64,000 nucleotides of DNA from Setomelanomma holmii (Eukaryota > Ascomycota > Dothideomycetes > Pleosporales > Phaeosphaeriaceae): the NCBI GenBank assembly GCA_010015745.1, contig ML978233.1, positions 1-64,000 on the forward strand. The letters run 5' to 3'. Both the position numbers and the translations under genes were made by a program. Positions 54,479-64,000 of the stretch are shown one piece after another. Under the pieces are notes generated by a model. The model made no database searches. It saw only the letters and a list, made by a program, of their open reading frames with translations, and was not told where the DNA came from. Numbering within the stretch: the stretch's first letter is position 1; each line of letters opens with the position of its first letter.

Positions 54479-55819
54479 ATGATGGTGCGATTGACGCCGC
54501 TGCGCCTGTTGTGCGCCGTGCTGCTATGCGCCGTTCTCTTCTTCACCTCTTGGATACCCTCCCTCTTCCGAGGCGGCCGCCGCGGCTATGACATACTCCC
54601 CGAGTGGCCGTCCCCTCCGTCGAGCGCCGGACCAGCCCCGAAGCTGCGCTTTGGCGAGGAATGCTCGCCATTCACTGCCGGCGTTATGGACGACGTGACC
54701 ATTGTGCTGAAGATTGGCGCAGCCGAGGCAGAGAAGGGGCTGCCCATGTACCTCAACCGCCTGGGGCGGTGCAAGCAGGACCTGCTCATCTTCTCCGACA
54801 AGAAGGACACCTACAACGGCTTCGATATCCACGACGCCCTCGGCCACCTGCGACCCGAGTACAAGTTCAACAACCACGACTTCGACGTCTACGATCGCAT
54901 ACAGAATGACAACATCACCGAGGGCAAGACAGACGAGGGCTGGCGGCTCGACAAGTACAAGTTCTTGCCAATGATGGAGTGGACGTCATACTACCGCCCA
55001 GACTCGAAGTGGTTCGTCTTCATCGAGCTGGACACGTATGTCAACTACGACAACCTCTATCGGTTCCTGACGAACTTCAACCCCAAGTCGGCGCATTACT
55101 TTGGGTCGCCAGTCTGGCCCAAGAAGAAGGCACCTTTTGCGCATGGTGGCAGCGGCTATGTGCTGTCGCACGGGGCATTGAAGAAGATCATGGCATTTGG
55201 TCGCATGTTCGGCGAGAACAAACACTTTCCAGGCACTCACTTCTTTGGCCAGGACGTCAAGAAGGAGTGCTGCGGTGATGAGGTGCTGGGTCAAGTGCTA
55301 AGGAAGAGTGGCGTTCCCCTCCGAGGCTACTGGCCCATATTCAATGGCGAGACCCCTCGCAGTGTGCGCTTCGACGAGGAGCAGTGGTGCGAAGCTGTTA
55401 TCACAATGCACCACATGCATGATCTCGACTTTACTGAGCTTATGAAATGGGAGGAAGCCAGGAAACATCCCAACCGGCCGCTCATGTTTGAGGAGCTCTT
55501 CGCCTTGATCGAGCCCAGCTTGCAGGAAACTGCTAGCGATTGGTCCAACATGTCCGAAGACGTACTTTACAACAAGGGCAGTGGGCCGACGAAATCATTC
55601 GAAAAGTGCCACAAAGCCTGCTTGAAAGACAGCAGCTGCGTCCAGTTTGAGTACACCGGGAAGGAATGCCGACTAAACCGTTCTATCCGGCTGGGCTATG
55701 CCCACGCACCTGAAGGGGAGCGCAAGTGGACTTCACACTGGATGAAGACGCGGATAGAGGCCTTTAAGAAGGCGCAATCGCCGTGCCAGGGCGCACGCTT
55801 TGTTCACTCGAATCCTTGA
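54479..55819 (+). CDS. GT31-like glycosyltransferase, type II Golgi membrane protein
   Basis: Single exon, 446 aa. A short basic N terminus and one membrane anchor (LRLLCAVLLCAVLFFTSWI, residues about 8-26) give the type II layout of Golgi transferases. The catalytic domain has DDVTIVLKIGAAEA, DEGWRLDKYKFLPMMEWTSYYRPDSKWFVFIELDTYVNYDNL (ELDTYV is the DxD-like metal site) and FAHGGSGYVLSHGAL, all typical of fungal GT31-related enzymes. Behind it, residues about 375-425 form a cysteine segment (CHKACLKDSSCVQFEYTGKECRL) resembling a small apple/PAN motif. The exact linkage made is not predictable; protein or wall glycan galactosylation or glucosylation is likely. Intact frame, high GC. Confidence 0.85.
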   Translation: MMVRLTPLRLLCAVLLCAVLFFTSWIPSLFRGGRRGYDILPEWPSPPSSAGPAPKLRFGEECSPFTAGVMDDVTIVLKIGAAEAEKGLPMYLNRLGRCKQDLLIFSDKKDTYNGFDIHDALGHLRPEYKFNNHDFDVYDRIQNDNITEGKTDEGWRLDKYKFLPMMEWTSYYRPDSKWFVFIELDTYVNYDNLYRFLTNFNPKSAHYFGSPVWPKKKAPFAHGGSGYVLSHGALKKIMAFGRMFGENKHFPGTHFFGQDVKKECCGDEVLGQVLRKSGVPLRGYWPIFNGETPRSVRFDEEQWCEAVITMHHMHDLDFTELMKWEEARKHPNRPLMFEELFALIEPSLQETASDWSNMSEDVLYNKGSGPTKSFEKCHKACLKDSSCVQFEYTGKECRLNRSIRLGYAHAPEGERKWTSHWMKTRIEAFKKAQSPCQGARFVHSNP

Positions 55820-57326
55820 ACATTTGGACAGTCGATAACTGAAAATCAGACGACGATACGATATCATCTTGTACGATTTACGGCATTGTACGGCGTTCGA
55901 TACCCATTGGCGTCACGATAGACGCCGCATTGTATATATCTTGGCGGTGTGCTGTTCGCTCGCGTGGCTTGTTTGGCGTTGGGGTTGGGGTCCAGGATGA
56001 GACCCTTTGATTTATCTGCATCGCGATCTTTGTCAGCATCAATCTTTAGAACAACTCGCTTGCCGTCACCCACCTATCCAGTCTGTCTCGAAGTGTACAT
56101 ACGGAGCACTATCTCCAGAAGTAATTCGACAATCGAGAGTGCCCAGGTTTGGACTCGAATATAATGTAATATCGTTGCTACAACTTCGTTGACTGCTAGG
56201 ACCTATCAAGAACCTGCTGGAACAGAAGCCGTCTGGTCCTGCGCTCTTTCTGTATCAAACGTCTACCTGCGCTCCTTGCGTGTCAACCAACTATGTCTAA
56301 TGTCACCAACAAAGTCGCTACCTTCTTGCGAAGGTGTGCTCACCCATCCCACCTTCCTCGCATTCAGCACCACAACAATCTCACTTTCGCCACACCATAG
56401 GACAACTACCTTCCTCGATCCACGTTCGAGCCCATCACGACGCCCATGACTGACGATCCGCTGGTCGCAGCTCCAGTGTCAATCACGCATTCTCGCCTTT
56501 CGACTTCACCGTTGCGCTTGTCTTCGGTCTACGGCAGACTAGATCGGTCGCAGTCTTGTCTTGCTAGTCTTTAGCCTGGTCAACGACGACGATGGGTTCT
56601 TTGGCACCAGTGCACGGGCGCATCAACCGAACGTTTTCATACGCGCTGGGAGCTAGCGTCGTCTACTGACGAAGCGTCGTTCAGCCTGGCGCGCCTGGCG
56701 TGAAGATACACGTATGCTCGGGGAGGCGCGGTTGCATACCAGACACGGTATCGAGGTGTCGGCGCTATACGACTGCATGAACCCTTTACAACTGCGCATA
56801 GAATTACAGCTACGAGAAGCGTACGGCACATCTTCCGTACACGATTTGTCCGGAAGTCATCGTGGCTTCAGCGCACTACCACTGCGGGCAACCTGGTCTT
56901 AGCTCGACTCCACGCGCTTCCTCAAATATGACTAACAGCATATACAGTATCGGAAACTTTAGGCGTCACTACCTAGCGATGCCTCCTGCACCCTCGAATC
57001 GCGAACAAGCACTATCCTGTTATCACGACTTGTACCGACAGTTCCAAGAATCGGAGGTGAAGCCTGGATGCCATTAGCACATTTTTGCAAGCGGATATCA
57101 AGACCTCAAAGAATGCCTTCGACAGTGAGACTCTAGTTTCACAAATAATTTTGCCTGATCAAGCACATTTTTACTCATTATTGGACACGAAAACCTGGCT
57201 AGATAATTGTCTTTTGCTCTCAACATCGACGGGATGGAACCTCCGAAACCCTAAATGTGAAGACCTTGTCGGCCTTTTGCATTCGCGCTGTCGAAGCGTT
57301 TACACAGTAGAGATGCACGAATTGTG
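55820..57326. other. Gene-poor stretch, about 1.5 kb
   Basis: Several frames of 60-86 codons, none with domain or splice support. Some may be eroded upstream parts of the HET remnant that follows, but no HET-domain motif could be found in any frame. Confidence 0.4.
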
Positions 57327-57680
57327 ATGGAAAGTCAAAGTAGCCGCACATGGCTCACCTGTTTCTTTTACAGGCTCTTCCAAACTGCATGGCGCGTGCT
57401 CGGTCTTACACCGACAAAGGTACAGCGTATTGGGTTCCCACCCGAGAGTCGCCTGCAGAACTACCGGCGCATGGTGCGCACGAAGAAAGGGTACATCGCA
57501 CTTGCGCCACGATTGACGAAGGAGGGTGATTGGATTGTAGTATGTAAAGGTGGAACCATGCCACTCGTAGTGAGGCGGGATGGTGAGCACTGGGTGTTAA
57601 TCGGTGAGAGCTATGTACACGGGATCATGAATGGGATGGCATGGGATGAGCAGAAGTGCGAGGACATGTGGCTCATGTAG
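57327..57680 (+). pseudogene. Orphan C-terminal part of a HET-type protein
   Basis: The frame ending at 57680 carries RRMVRTKKGYIALAPRLTKEGDWIVVCKGGTMPLVVRR (about residues 45-85) and GESYVHGIMNGMAW, the conserved tail of many ascomycete HET-domain proteins. A good acceptor (TTTCTTTTACAG, about 57362-57373) begins the recognisable part, so it looks like a last exon. The HET domain itself is absent from the preceding 1.5 kb. Either the 5' part was deleted, or it is a very divergent gene whose earlier exons I cannot recognise. Confidence 0.6.
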
Positions 57681-57749
57681 TGGAGCCGCTATGTCATGCT
57701 ACTGTGTAATCTTCCACGCTCCACTATCATACACTACCCATCCCCATAA

Positions 57750-58256
57750 TTACCCCCTTCTCCGCTCATCAGTCGTCATCTCAATCATCACACCGTCCTT
57801 CTCCCGTGGTCTCCTGATAATCAAAGACCCTTCAACTTCGTCCGTCTTGATAAACAAATCCAATATCTCCAACCCAAATCTATCATCCAGGCCCGAAGCT
57901 ATAGTGGAAGCTCTATCGTCCAGCGCATACTCCCAAGCATTGCGCCGAAAGGTCAGCGCTGGGAAGCTCTTGCCAGCCTTGCGCCATTCAACTTCTGTGG
58001 TGCCTAGAGCAATAAGCTTGCGAACACCGGCGAAGACGCTTGTAATTAGAGTGCGCCGAAAGCGAGACTTTGTGGGTGGTTTCTCTGATGTCTTGGAGTT
58101 CGATGCACGCGCCACGCACACTGCCTTGTTCATGACATCTGAAGCGTGAAGAGCTTTCTGGAGATTATCGCGGCTCATAGGGTCTAGAAAGCCACCGCGC
58201 ATATTCCTAAGGACATCCTCTGCCTTGGTCCGGCTGGCGTCATTGACGTTGGTCAT
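57750..58256 (-). CDS. Hypothetical protein, 168 aa
   Basis: The frame runs 104 codons further upstream, but that part is a Leu/Cys-rich, low-complexity stretch; I chose the internal ATG at 58256 (MTNVNDASRTKAEDVLRNMRG). The protein is mostly helical and polar, with SRDNLQKALHASDVMNKAVCVARAS and a basic middle (KPPTKSRFRRTLI). The second half (VEWRKAGKSFPALTFRRNAWEYALDDR) looks like a conserved fungal domain but I cannot name it. No signal peptide or membrane helix. It is convergent with the HET remnant. Confidence 0.5.
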   Translation of the reverse strand: MTNVNDASRTKAEDVLRNMRGGFLDPMSRDNLQKALHASDVMNKAVCVARASNSKTSEKPPTKSRFRRTLITSVFAGVRKLIALGTTEVEWRKAGKSFPALTFRRNAWEYALDDRASTIASGLDDRFGLEILDLFIKTDEVEGSLIIRRPREKDGVMIEMTTDERRRG

Positions 58257-60234
58257 GTTCAAGGCGCTGAGTGAGGAAACGTAGGGAAGGTGCAGATGTG
58301 AGCAGTTAGATTCATCAATTTGTACCGAAGAAGTGAAGCACATAGTAAGCGATACTTGCGGGGCGCAGATGCGTGGCAAACATGGTAAAGGATGAATGTC
58401 AGGCAGGCAATCAAGCAAGAGCATGCACAACATCAGGCAAAGACAAGTCAAGGAAGCGAGCAAGAGAAGAGAAGAGTGATGTAAGCAACTTGACTTGGTA
58501 TTGCGTTTGACTCGGTACCAATCGCTGACCATTGCATCCAACTGACAAAGACTGTTTCCAAGCACCAATCACCAAGACTGAATCCATCGAACATGACATT
58601 CCAGACATCTTCAACCAAAACTGTTTGCAACTCAAACCATGAACCATTCAGACAAGACTTGACAACCATTGAGACCACCAAACAATCATGAACCGTCCAG
58701 ATCAGCCAACCAAAGGCACTGAAGCCAACGCATGAACACGAGCATGCCCGAGTCATACATATCCTTAGTGCCCGATGGCTAATAAGTCGGTCTTTGCTAG
58801 TGCTTGACCGCAAGCAACTGACTTCCATTCACTTAGTGGAGTCAGCCGACGCACCTATGCGTCGCATGCCAGGCGTGCTGATTTCGCTTCGCCTGTGGTT
58901 AGTATTGTTGTCGACATGATCGAAGATGAGGCTTGGTGCACGACTCGAGAACTTGGTGATGCGCGAAGACTGGTGAACGCCGATGTGCCGAGGCGGTATG
59001 GGTTGCGATCGAGGATGTGTGGTAGGTGTTGATGTTCGATGCGTTGGTGTGTTGTTGTGCGTTCGTGTCGTGATGACAATGGGTGAGCTCTCGAGTGTCA
59101 GGCCTGGTCACAGTCAGCAAAGCAAAGAGGGAATATGAGGGGTTGTTGACTTGATCATGGTCGAAGACGCGACGTTGGAGGTGAGGTAGCATGTTGGCAT
59201 AAAAGATGTGGTTGATGCATGCTCAAGTGAATCGTGGTGATAATCGAGTGAGTGATATTTTGGTCAAGGTTGATGTGGTGTTTGTTGGTGGTGGTGATGA
59301 TGCTCAAGTCGATGATGTTGTTGTGATGCGTTGTGGTGATGTCATACATCGTGAGTGCTTGGCAGATATCTGACATGTCAGTGAGATCGATCGACATCGG
59401 AGGCGGAAGCGACTGACTTGAGTGACAGACATGCTGAGGAAGATGCCGTGATGCGCGAGAGGAGGAAGAAGGTTGAACTGCATTGATGGTGGTGGTGGTT
59501 GAGGCAGTTGCTGGAGTAGGAAGAAAGAGACTTGGGGGCGGGGACGGGGCCGATATTCATACACGACGGGCGGCGCCTCTGCTGCAGCAAGATCACACGG
59601 TGGGTGACCATAATCGACGGCAGCGAGGCCGAGGATCAAGCAAGTGCCGGCGCCCAGTATGTCTGTGATCTGTGAACTCGAGGTGAAGGCGACAGTGTGA
59701 TCTGACGGAGAGGCAGGAGGGAGCTTGGGCCACGACGCGACAGTAACGAGACACCTCATTGGCTCTAAATCTCAGGCAGACACTGAGAGTGCTCGGTGAC
59801 TCAAGGCTCCAATTGTGGTAGCAGGCATTTGTGACGACACAGCTGCTTTGACAGCCTGGGAGACAATCATGGCCAACTCCGCATGTTTGCTCAAGTGCGA
59901 CGAGTCTTTCTGACAACCAGAGACATCGATTTACGACGGCTTTCTGTAGTTGCGAGTGTGTTCGAGCCAGCTCGAAGTCATTAGATGTCTTAAACACTGT
60001 TGCGATGGCCTTTGAGAGCGAGAGAGGCCAAGGTAGCGGAAGATGTGCTACTATTCACGCCTTTCATTTGAGATATGAGTATCTGCGTAACCAAACTTAC
60101 TTGACTGCAGCGAACTTTTGCGGTGTCTCGTCGCCTGTCTCAAGCGCAGCCGAATGGCCTATGACACTGAACAGCGGTAGCGATGGCCATAGGATGATTT
60201 GACAACATTCTAACACCCTCATTGCATCCGGTCA
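58257..60234. other. Gene-poor, low-complexity stretch of about 2 kb
   Basis: Contains GT/GA-rich simple-sequence DNA (for example GTTGATGTGGTGTTTGTTGGTGGTGGTGATGATG near 59268-59300, given by position). Frames here are His/Thr/Ser/Ile-rich by composition and not credible genes. No RNA gene recognised. Confidence 0.45.
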
Positions 60235-60274
60235 CATGCTGTTTGCCTACTAATATGAGCAGGCAAGCAGCATG
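60235..60274. repeat. Short perfect-looking hairpin, 14-bp arms
   Basis: CATGCTGTTTGCCT (60235-60248) pairs with AGGCAAGCAGCATG (60261-60274) with a single G.T wobble, around a 12-base loop. Position 110 bp before the start of a decayed gene; it could be an intergenic terminator-like stem or chance. Confidence 0.6.
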
Positions 60275-60384
60275 CAAACATTACCAGACTCTTATATGTA
60301 AGCTCGCAAGATTCACGAGAGGTTGAGTCCTTCCCTTCACCTCACGACGACACGAAACGATCAAACGATATCGGCAACAGACCC

Positions 60385-61570
60385 ATGGCAGATCTTCCAG
60401 ATGACGTGTACCTCGAGACTAAAACCACGGGTATCTACGTTCGACCTCAAGATATTGAGGGTGATGTCTAGATCTTCTCCGACGACCACATCGAAGGCAT
60501 TCGTAAACCTTGCTGGAATTCGTCATGCGATTATGTGGCCATGAGACTTCGTGAAGTGAACATGAAGGGTCACAGAGGGTCACTGTTCCCGGTATACTGA
60601 TCGTGCCTGAGGAGGTCGATGACGGTAATCAAAAACCTCTCCACGTGCTATGAAGCGAGAGGACCTTCCGGATGTTGTGTTCGGCATTCGATCGTTGACT
60701 ATGGCCGAGATGGAGAAGTCTGAAGCAAGGTTCCGTAATGTAGAAGAGGAACACGTTGACTTGCAACAGGAGATTGAAGACGGCGTTTGTGGCTTTGAGG
60801 AAGCTATGCGGCCGTCCGAAGCTGGGGAGGAAGTTCCAGACGGCGTCGACAACAATAGTAGCGACATTGACCCACAAGGTAAGAGCATTCAAAATCTGTG
60901 GCTCACACAATATGGCGTCGTACATTAGCTGATACTCCGACAGAATTGAAGCTGGACATATTCCAACACCATGCGACTTGGGGTACCCGGACCCCGAACA
61001 CGAACACCGGGGTTATACAATTCACCTCTCAAAAGGTGACATCCACCAAAGGACACAAGCCATACCTAGAGCTGACTTCAGAGACAATTGCAAGTCAGAT
61101 CTTCGACTCTCAATCAGCGTCAACTAACATACAGACAGCCATCATTCAATCTTTCCCCCTTTCAGAAAGGTAGAACACTTCGCTTCGTGAACTGCGGGTT
61201 CAAAGCCAAGATCAACGTCAACGGCTCACGCCCGTACGTCCAGGACAAGAAGTTACATGTCCACTTGCCCGAGAGCAATGAGTAGAAGCATCGAGAGTAC
61301 GAACTGAAGAAAGGTGCTCAGGCAGAGGGCGTGGCTTTTGGGGGTCATGACGAGCAGGAGGCGAGGAGAAACGCTCTGGTGTTCTCTCGGCTCATGAAGG
61401 AGCTGGAGAAGATTGCGGGTACCGACAAGATCAGGACGCTGGAGCAGGAAGGGGATGTAGACGTGGCCATCGGGGCAGGGCACAGAGTGGAGAGTCGGAA
61501 AAGCGTAGGCTGATTAGTCGCATCTTACGAGAACTGTGGGCTCCACCAATTCTCAAGCCCTTCAACAATG
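60385..61570 (+). pseudogene. Decayed multi-exon gene of unknown family
   Basis: ATG 60385 opens MADLPDDVYLETKTTGIYVRPQ, stops at TAG near 60469, continues in the same frame, then shifts. A second coherent block (REDLPDVVFGIRSLTMAEMEKSEARFRNVEEEHVDLQQEI, about 60653-60772) is acidic and coiled-coil-like. GTAAGA (about 60880) to CCGACAG (about 60943) is a good intron. A later exon has a strong acceptor (CCCCCTTTCAG, about 61167) leading to GRTLRFVNCGFKAKINVNG, is interrupted by TAG at 61283-61285 and continues in frame with REYELKKGAQAEGVAFGGHDEQEARR. Two in-frame stops plus frame changes, with preserved splice signals, suggest a former gene. Family not recognised. Confidence 0.45.
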
Positions 61571-62415
61571 AGCTTCGTCCTCCTGGTGAGCTGAAGTATA
61601 AGGTTGAGCCCGCCATGCACATTTCCCAGGGAAAAGAGTGGACATGTGATGCTGGGTGTGGGAAGCGAAGTACCCAGTATTTATGAGTTAGTTCAGTATA
61701 GCGACAACAGTGGGATGACGGAGACGATGCACGACATATCCCACAGTCTGGCTGTGGTGATGGTGGCTGCACAAGAAGTGTCGTCAATCCTGGCACAACG
61801 ACAAGCGATACTAACCGCATCCAGCCATGGCGCTTTCCATTTCACTGCCCGTTCCCTACTGGTCACGGATGCGCTCCTCCAGCAATCCACAGCATGTCGT
61901 AAACCTTCTTATTGCAGTAGATTCTGGAGTAAATTCTGGTCACGCTGTACTAAAGGACAAAAGCCACCATGCCGGCAAGTGAAGCGTGCGCCGTGAGCGC
62001 ATCGTGGCGTGCAGTAGTCATGCTAGACTTGACTAAATGGGGCAAGAAGGGTCATTTGCGAAGGCTGCGATTGGAGTGAGAATGATATATGCGGTATTTT
62101 ATACTTAGGAATCGACAAGAGATCAGGCAAGATGTCTATGAACACCTGGAAACTCCAACAACTGTATGCAAAGGAAAGGTGATGCAGGGGGTATACTGAA
62201 TGCCACTAAGCCGAAGCTGTTACATGATCCATGAACTTCCAATGATGCGAGGGGTATCCTACCAATGAAGTGAGCAGCAAGACAAAAGCGAAGTAAAGCT
62301 ACAAGATGATTCGCGCCCAGGAATGCTACCGTCAGCCCTACAGCTCTGCGTCGGGCAATTGCGCCTTGCGTAAGCAGAAAAGAGAAATGCTCCGATCAAC
62401 TACCATTGTCGCCAT
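61571..62415. other. Intergenic; no gene seen
   Basis: A + frame (61604-61996) has no features. Contains the 3' side of the basic protein gene that follows. Confidence 0.4.
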
Positions 62416-63414
62416 TCAACGTCGCGATCGCCGTGGGCGACTGCTGGGCTCGCCTGCTGTCGTGCCGTGCCCAGCTGAAGTCTGAGAACTGCTTACGCAA
62501 TCCCATGAGAATGGAATTTGACTTGCCGGTATGGTAACACCTTCGTACCTCCTCAATCGCTCGCGTCGCGGCGGTGGAGACGGTTGCGCAAATGCTTCTC
62601 GCCTCACGCTCTCAAGCGCTTGGTTTGTTGCAGCGAGAACAGCGAAGCGGCGGTCGGGCACTCGACGGGCTGCAGTGTTCGGCGTGCGCGAACGAGCTTG
62701 GCGCGAGCTGGGAGCCTCGCGATCGTGCTGACGCGAACTCCTGTGGCGAGTTGAGGACCTGGGAGATTCAGAAGCTGGTTGAGGCGAACGGTGCTGTCGC
62801 GAAGATCGATGGCTGCGCGGAGAAGTGTCCAAGGTCTGGTAGGTTCGATGCTCGCGCCTTGGCGTCTTTGGTGGGGAAGGCGCAAACAATGACCACCCTC
62901 GCGACGGCTCGGAGTGGAGATTCTTCTTTGATTTCGAGTGTCGCGGAGGGTCGCGCTTGGCTCCGCGACCACGCAGAGTGGTTTGCGACGTGCGCTTCGG
63001 GTGGCGCTGCCGTTGATGTTGACTTCGATGCGGACGAGGGTTGAGTAATGCTTCTTGCGACGAGTTTACACTCCCAGAATCCACGTTGCGGTGCCACATC
63101 TCCGGAACTTGCACATTCAGAGCCGGCCTGTAGGACTCACGCCGTTGGTATGTGTCCTCATAGTAGTGTTGCGACTTGGAACGATGCTCTTCCCGCTCAC
63201 GGCGCGGCGAGCGCGGGGTCGTAGCAGTAGAATCTACAGACCTTCTCTTTCTGTGAGTCTCACTCAATCTGCGCTTCTCCGAAACTTCCGCGTCCATTGC
63301 TTTACCTTTGCCGCGCAGTGGTTCATTGGGCCCATCCTTCCTCCTCTTTTCGCCTGATGACGGCTTGGATGGCTTTTTCTTGCTGGAGAAGCCGAAGTTG
63401 AAACACCAGCACAT
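62416..63414 (-). CDS. Basic Arg/Ser-rich, probably disordered protein with a Cys-Trp-Cys N terminus
   Basis: Continuous frame of 332 aa from ATG 63414 (MCWCFNFGFSSKKKPSKPSS). Arg, Ser, His and Pro dominate; repeated SRTRH/RSSRQH/RHSKSKK motifs recall RS-domain or DNA/RNA-binding proteins, but no folded domain is seen. The start MCWCFNFG followed by a lysine cluster would suit palmitoylation and membrane association. The C terminus (RLRRYEGVTIPASQIPFSWDCV) is less biased and may be the conserved core. On the other strand the same bases give Ala/Arg-rich frames by composition. Real expression is likely but function unknown. Confidence 0.6.
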   Translation of the reverse strand: MCWCFNFGFSSKKKPSKPSSGEKRRKDGPNEPLRGKGKAMDAEVSEKRRLSETHRKRRSVDSTATTPRSPRREREEHRSKSQHYYEDTYQRRESYRPALNVQVPEMWHRNVDSGSVNSSQEALLNPRPHRSQHQRQRHPKRTSQTTLRGRGAKRDPPRHSKSKKNLHSEPSRGWSLFAPSPPKTPRREHRTYQTLDTSPRSHRSSRQHRSPQPASESPRSSTRHRSSRQHDREAPSSRQARSRTPNTAARRVPDRRFAVLAATNQALESVRREAFAQPSPPPRRERLRRYEGVTIPASQIPFSWDCVSSSQTSAGHGTTAGEPSSRPRRSRR

Positions 63415-64000
63415 AGCGACCAAGAATCAAGTCTCGGATCGCTATGCGCTCAGGGTTTGTGGCCAGGAATCGTAGTAGCAGGCGTAGTTACTGTTCCGCA
63501 TGAGGAGTCCGAAGTTCGGAATAGCCAATGATGCCAATACTTTGACGACGCGGGATGTGCGGTGCTACTTAAGGATGCGCAGGACAAACAATGACCGTAA
63601 CAAGGAACAGCGCGTTTCAGGCAAGGGAGACTTGGTAATGGACTTGGAGCAAGAGAGAAAGAGGCTTGGGCATTATGATCTCATGTGAAGACAAAGGGTG
63701 CTTGGGCCTGGCAAGGGAGCAAGTGCACCGCAGTTGCGGCGTCCCAACCGAATCCCCAATAACGCTATGCGACTGCATGGCCTGGACTAAATCAAGAATG
63801 GGCTTCACTCAAGGTACCTTGTATCTGAGGTTTGCGCTCCAATCAGAAGCTGCCCTGGCTGATGGTGTGCGAGAAAGTGACTGATTCGTAAGTTTGCGGA
63901 GGGGTGGCTTACTGGGCCACATGACACCTCCGGCTCCAGCTGATCGACTCATCTTCTGGCGCACTGCAGCCGTCAAATATCGTGAAATAGACATTCAGGA
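63415..64000. other. Window edge; no gene supported
   Basis: Short frames (for example - from 63994) may belong to a gene continuing beyond the window, but nothing in them is recognisable. Confidence 0.35.

Noticed and set aside
1..64000. Secondary-metabolite gene cluster
   Set aside because: A dehydrogenase, an SDR and a transporter are present, but they are scattered and no PKS, NRPS, terpene synthase or P450 backbone gene is seen.

Overview
The window reads as nuclear genomic DNA of a filamentous ascomycete (Pezizomycotina; a Dothideomycete would fit, but nothing here fixes the class). The evidence is short introns of about 45-80 bp with GT donors, CTAAC/CTGAC-like branch sites and AG acceptors. 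The gene families also fit: HET-domain and NACHT-type incompatibility/NLR genes, a sedolisin, a GH35 beta-galactosidase, CBM18 chitin-binding proteins and a fungal SPT16. No bacterial-style operons, rRNA, tRNA or CRISPR are seen.

Layout. 1-9 kb: secreted GH35 beta-galactosidase (-), divergently paired with a CAX-type cation/proton exchanger (+) whose ion-binding motifs have lost their Asn residues; then a sedolisin (-). 10-22 kb: accessory zone with a broken HET gene, a RING protein, a frameshifted RING-H2 gene, a D-2-hydroxyacid dehydrogenase and a long NLR with a lost start codon and two in-frame stops. 22-24 kb: a decayed small chitin-binding protein that ends in a knottin-like cysteine module. 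24-30 kb: housekeeping core, a mitochondrial carrier (-) and the FACT subunit SPT16 (+, four exons, 1,022 aa). 30-34 kb: three same-strand Ser/Thr/Pro-rich membrane or secreted proteins of unknown function. 34-38 kb: an SDR with two nonsense codons, then a 3-kb gene desert holding a strong inverted repeat. 38-43.5 kb: a 1,685-aa cell-surface mosaic (three CBM18, Ser-rich stalks, an apple/PAN domain, two similar lectin-like modules) with a coding minisatellite. 44-46.5 kb: a second HET gene whose first exon is cut by a 424-bp MITE. 47-64 kb: GNAT acetyltransferase, a tiny eight-cysteine secreted protein, an SLC10/Rch1-like transporter, a 5-formyl-THF cyclo-ligase-like protein, a GT31-like glycosyltransferase, an orphan HET C-terminus, a decayed gene and a basic Arg/Ser-rich protein.

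The most striking general feature is that conserved metabolic and chromatin genes are intact while nearly every self/non-self recognition gene (two HET genes, one HET remnant, one NLR) and several surface or oxidoreductase genes are broken, each by a different kind of lesion. The secreted enzymes (GH35, sedolisin) and wall-binding proteins fit a saprotrophic or plant-associated lifestyle. Exon borders were read by eye from splice signals and reading-frame continuity; no homology search was run, so family names rest on motif recognition.
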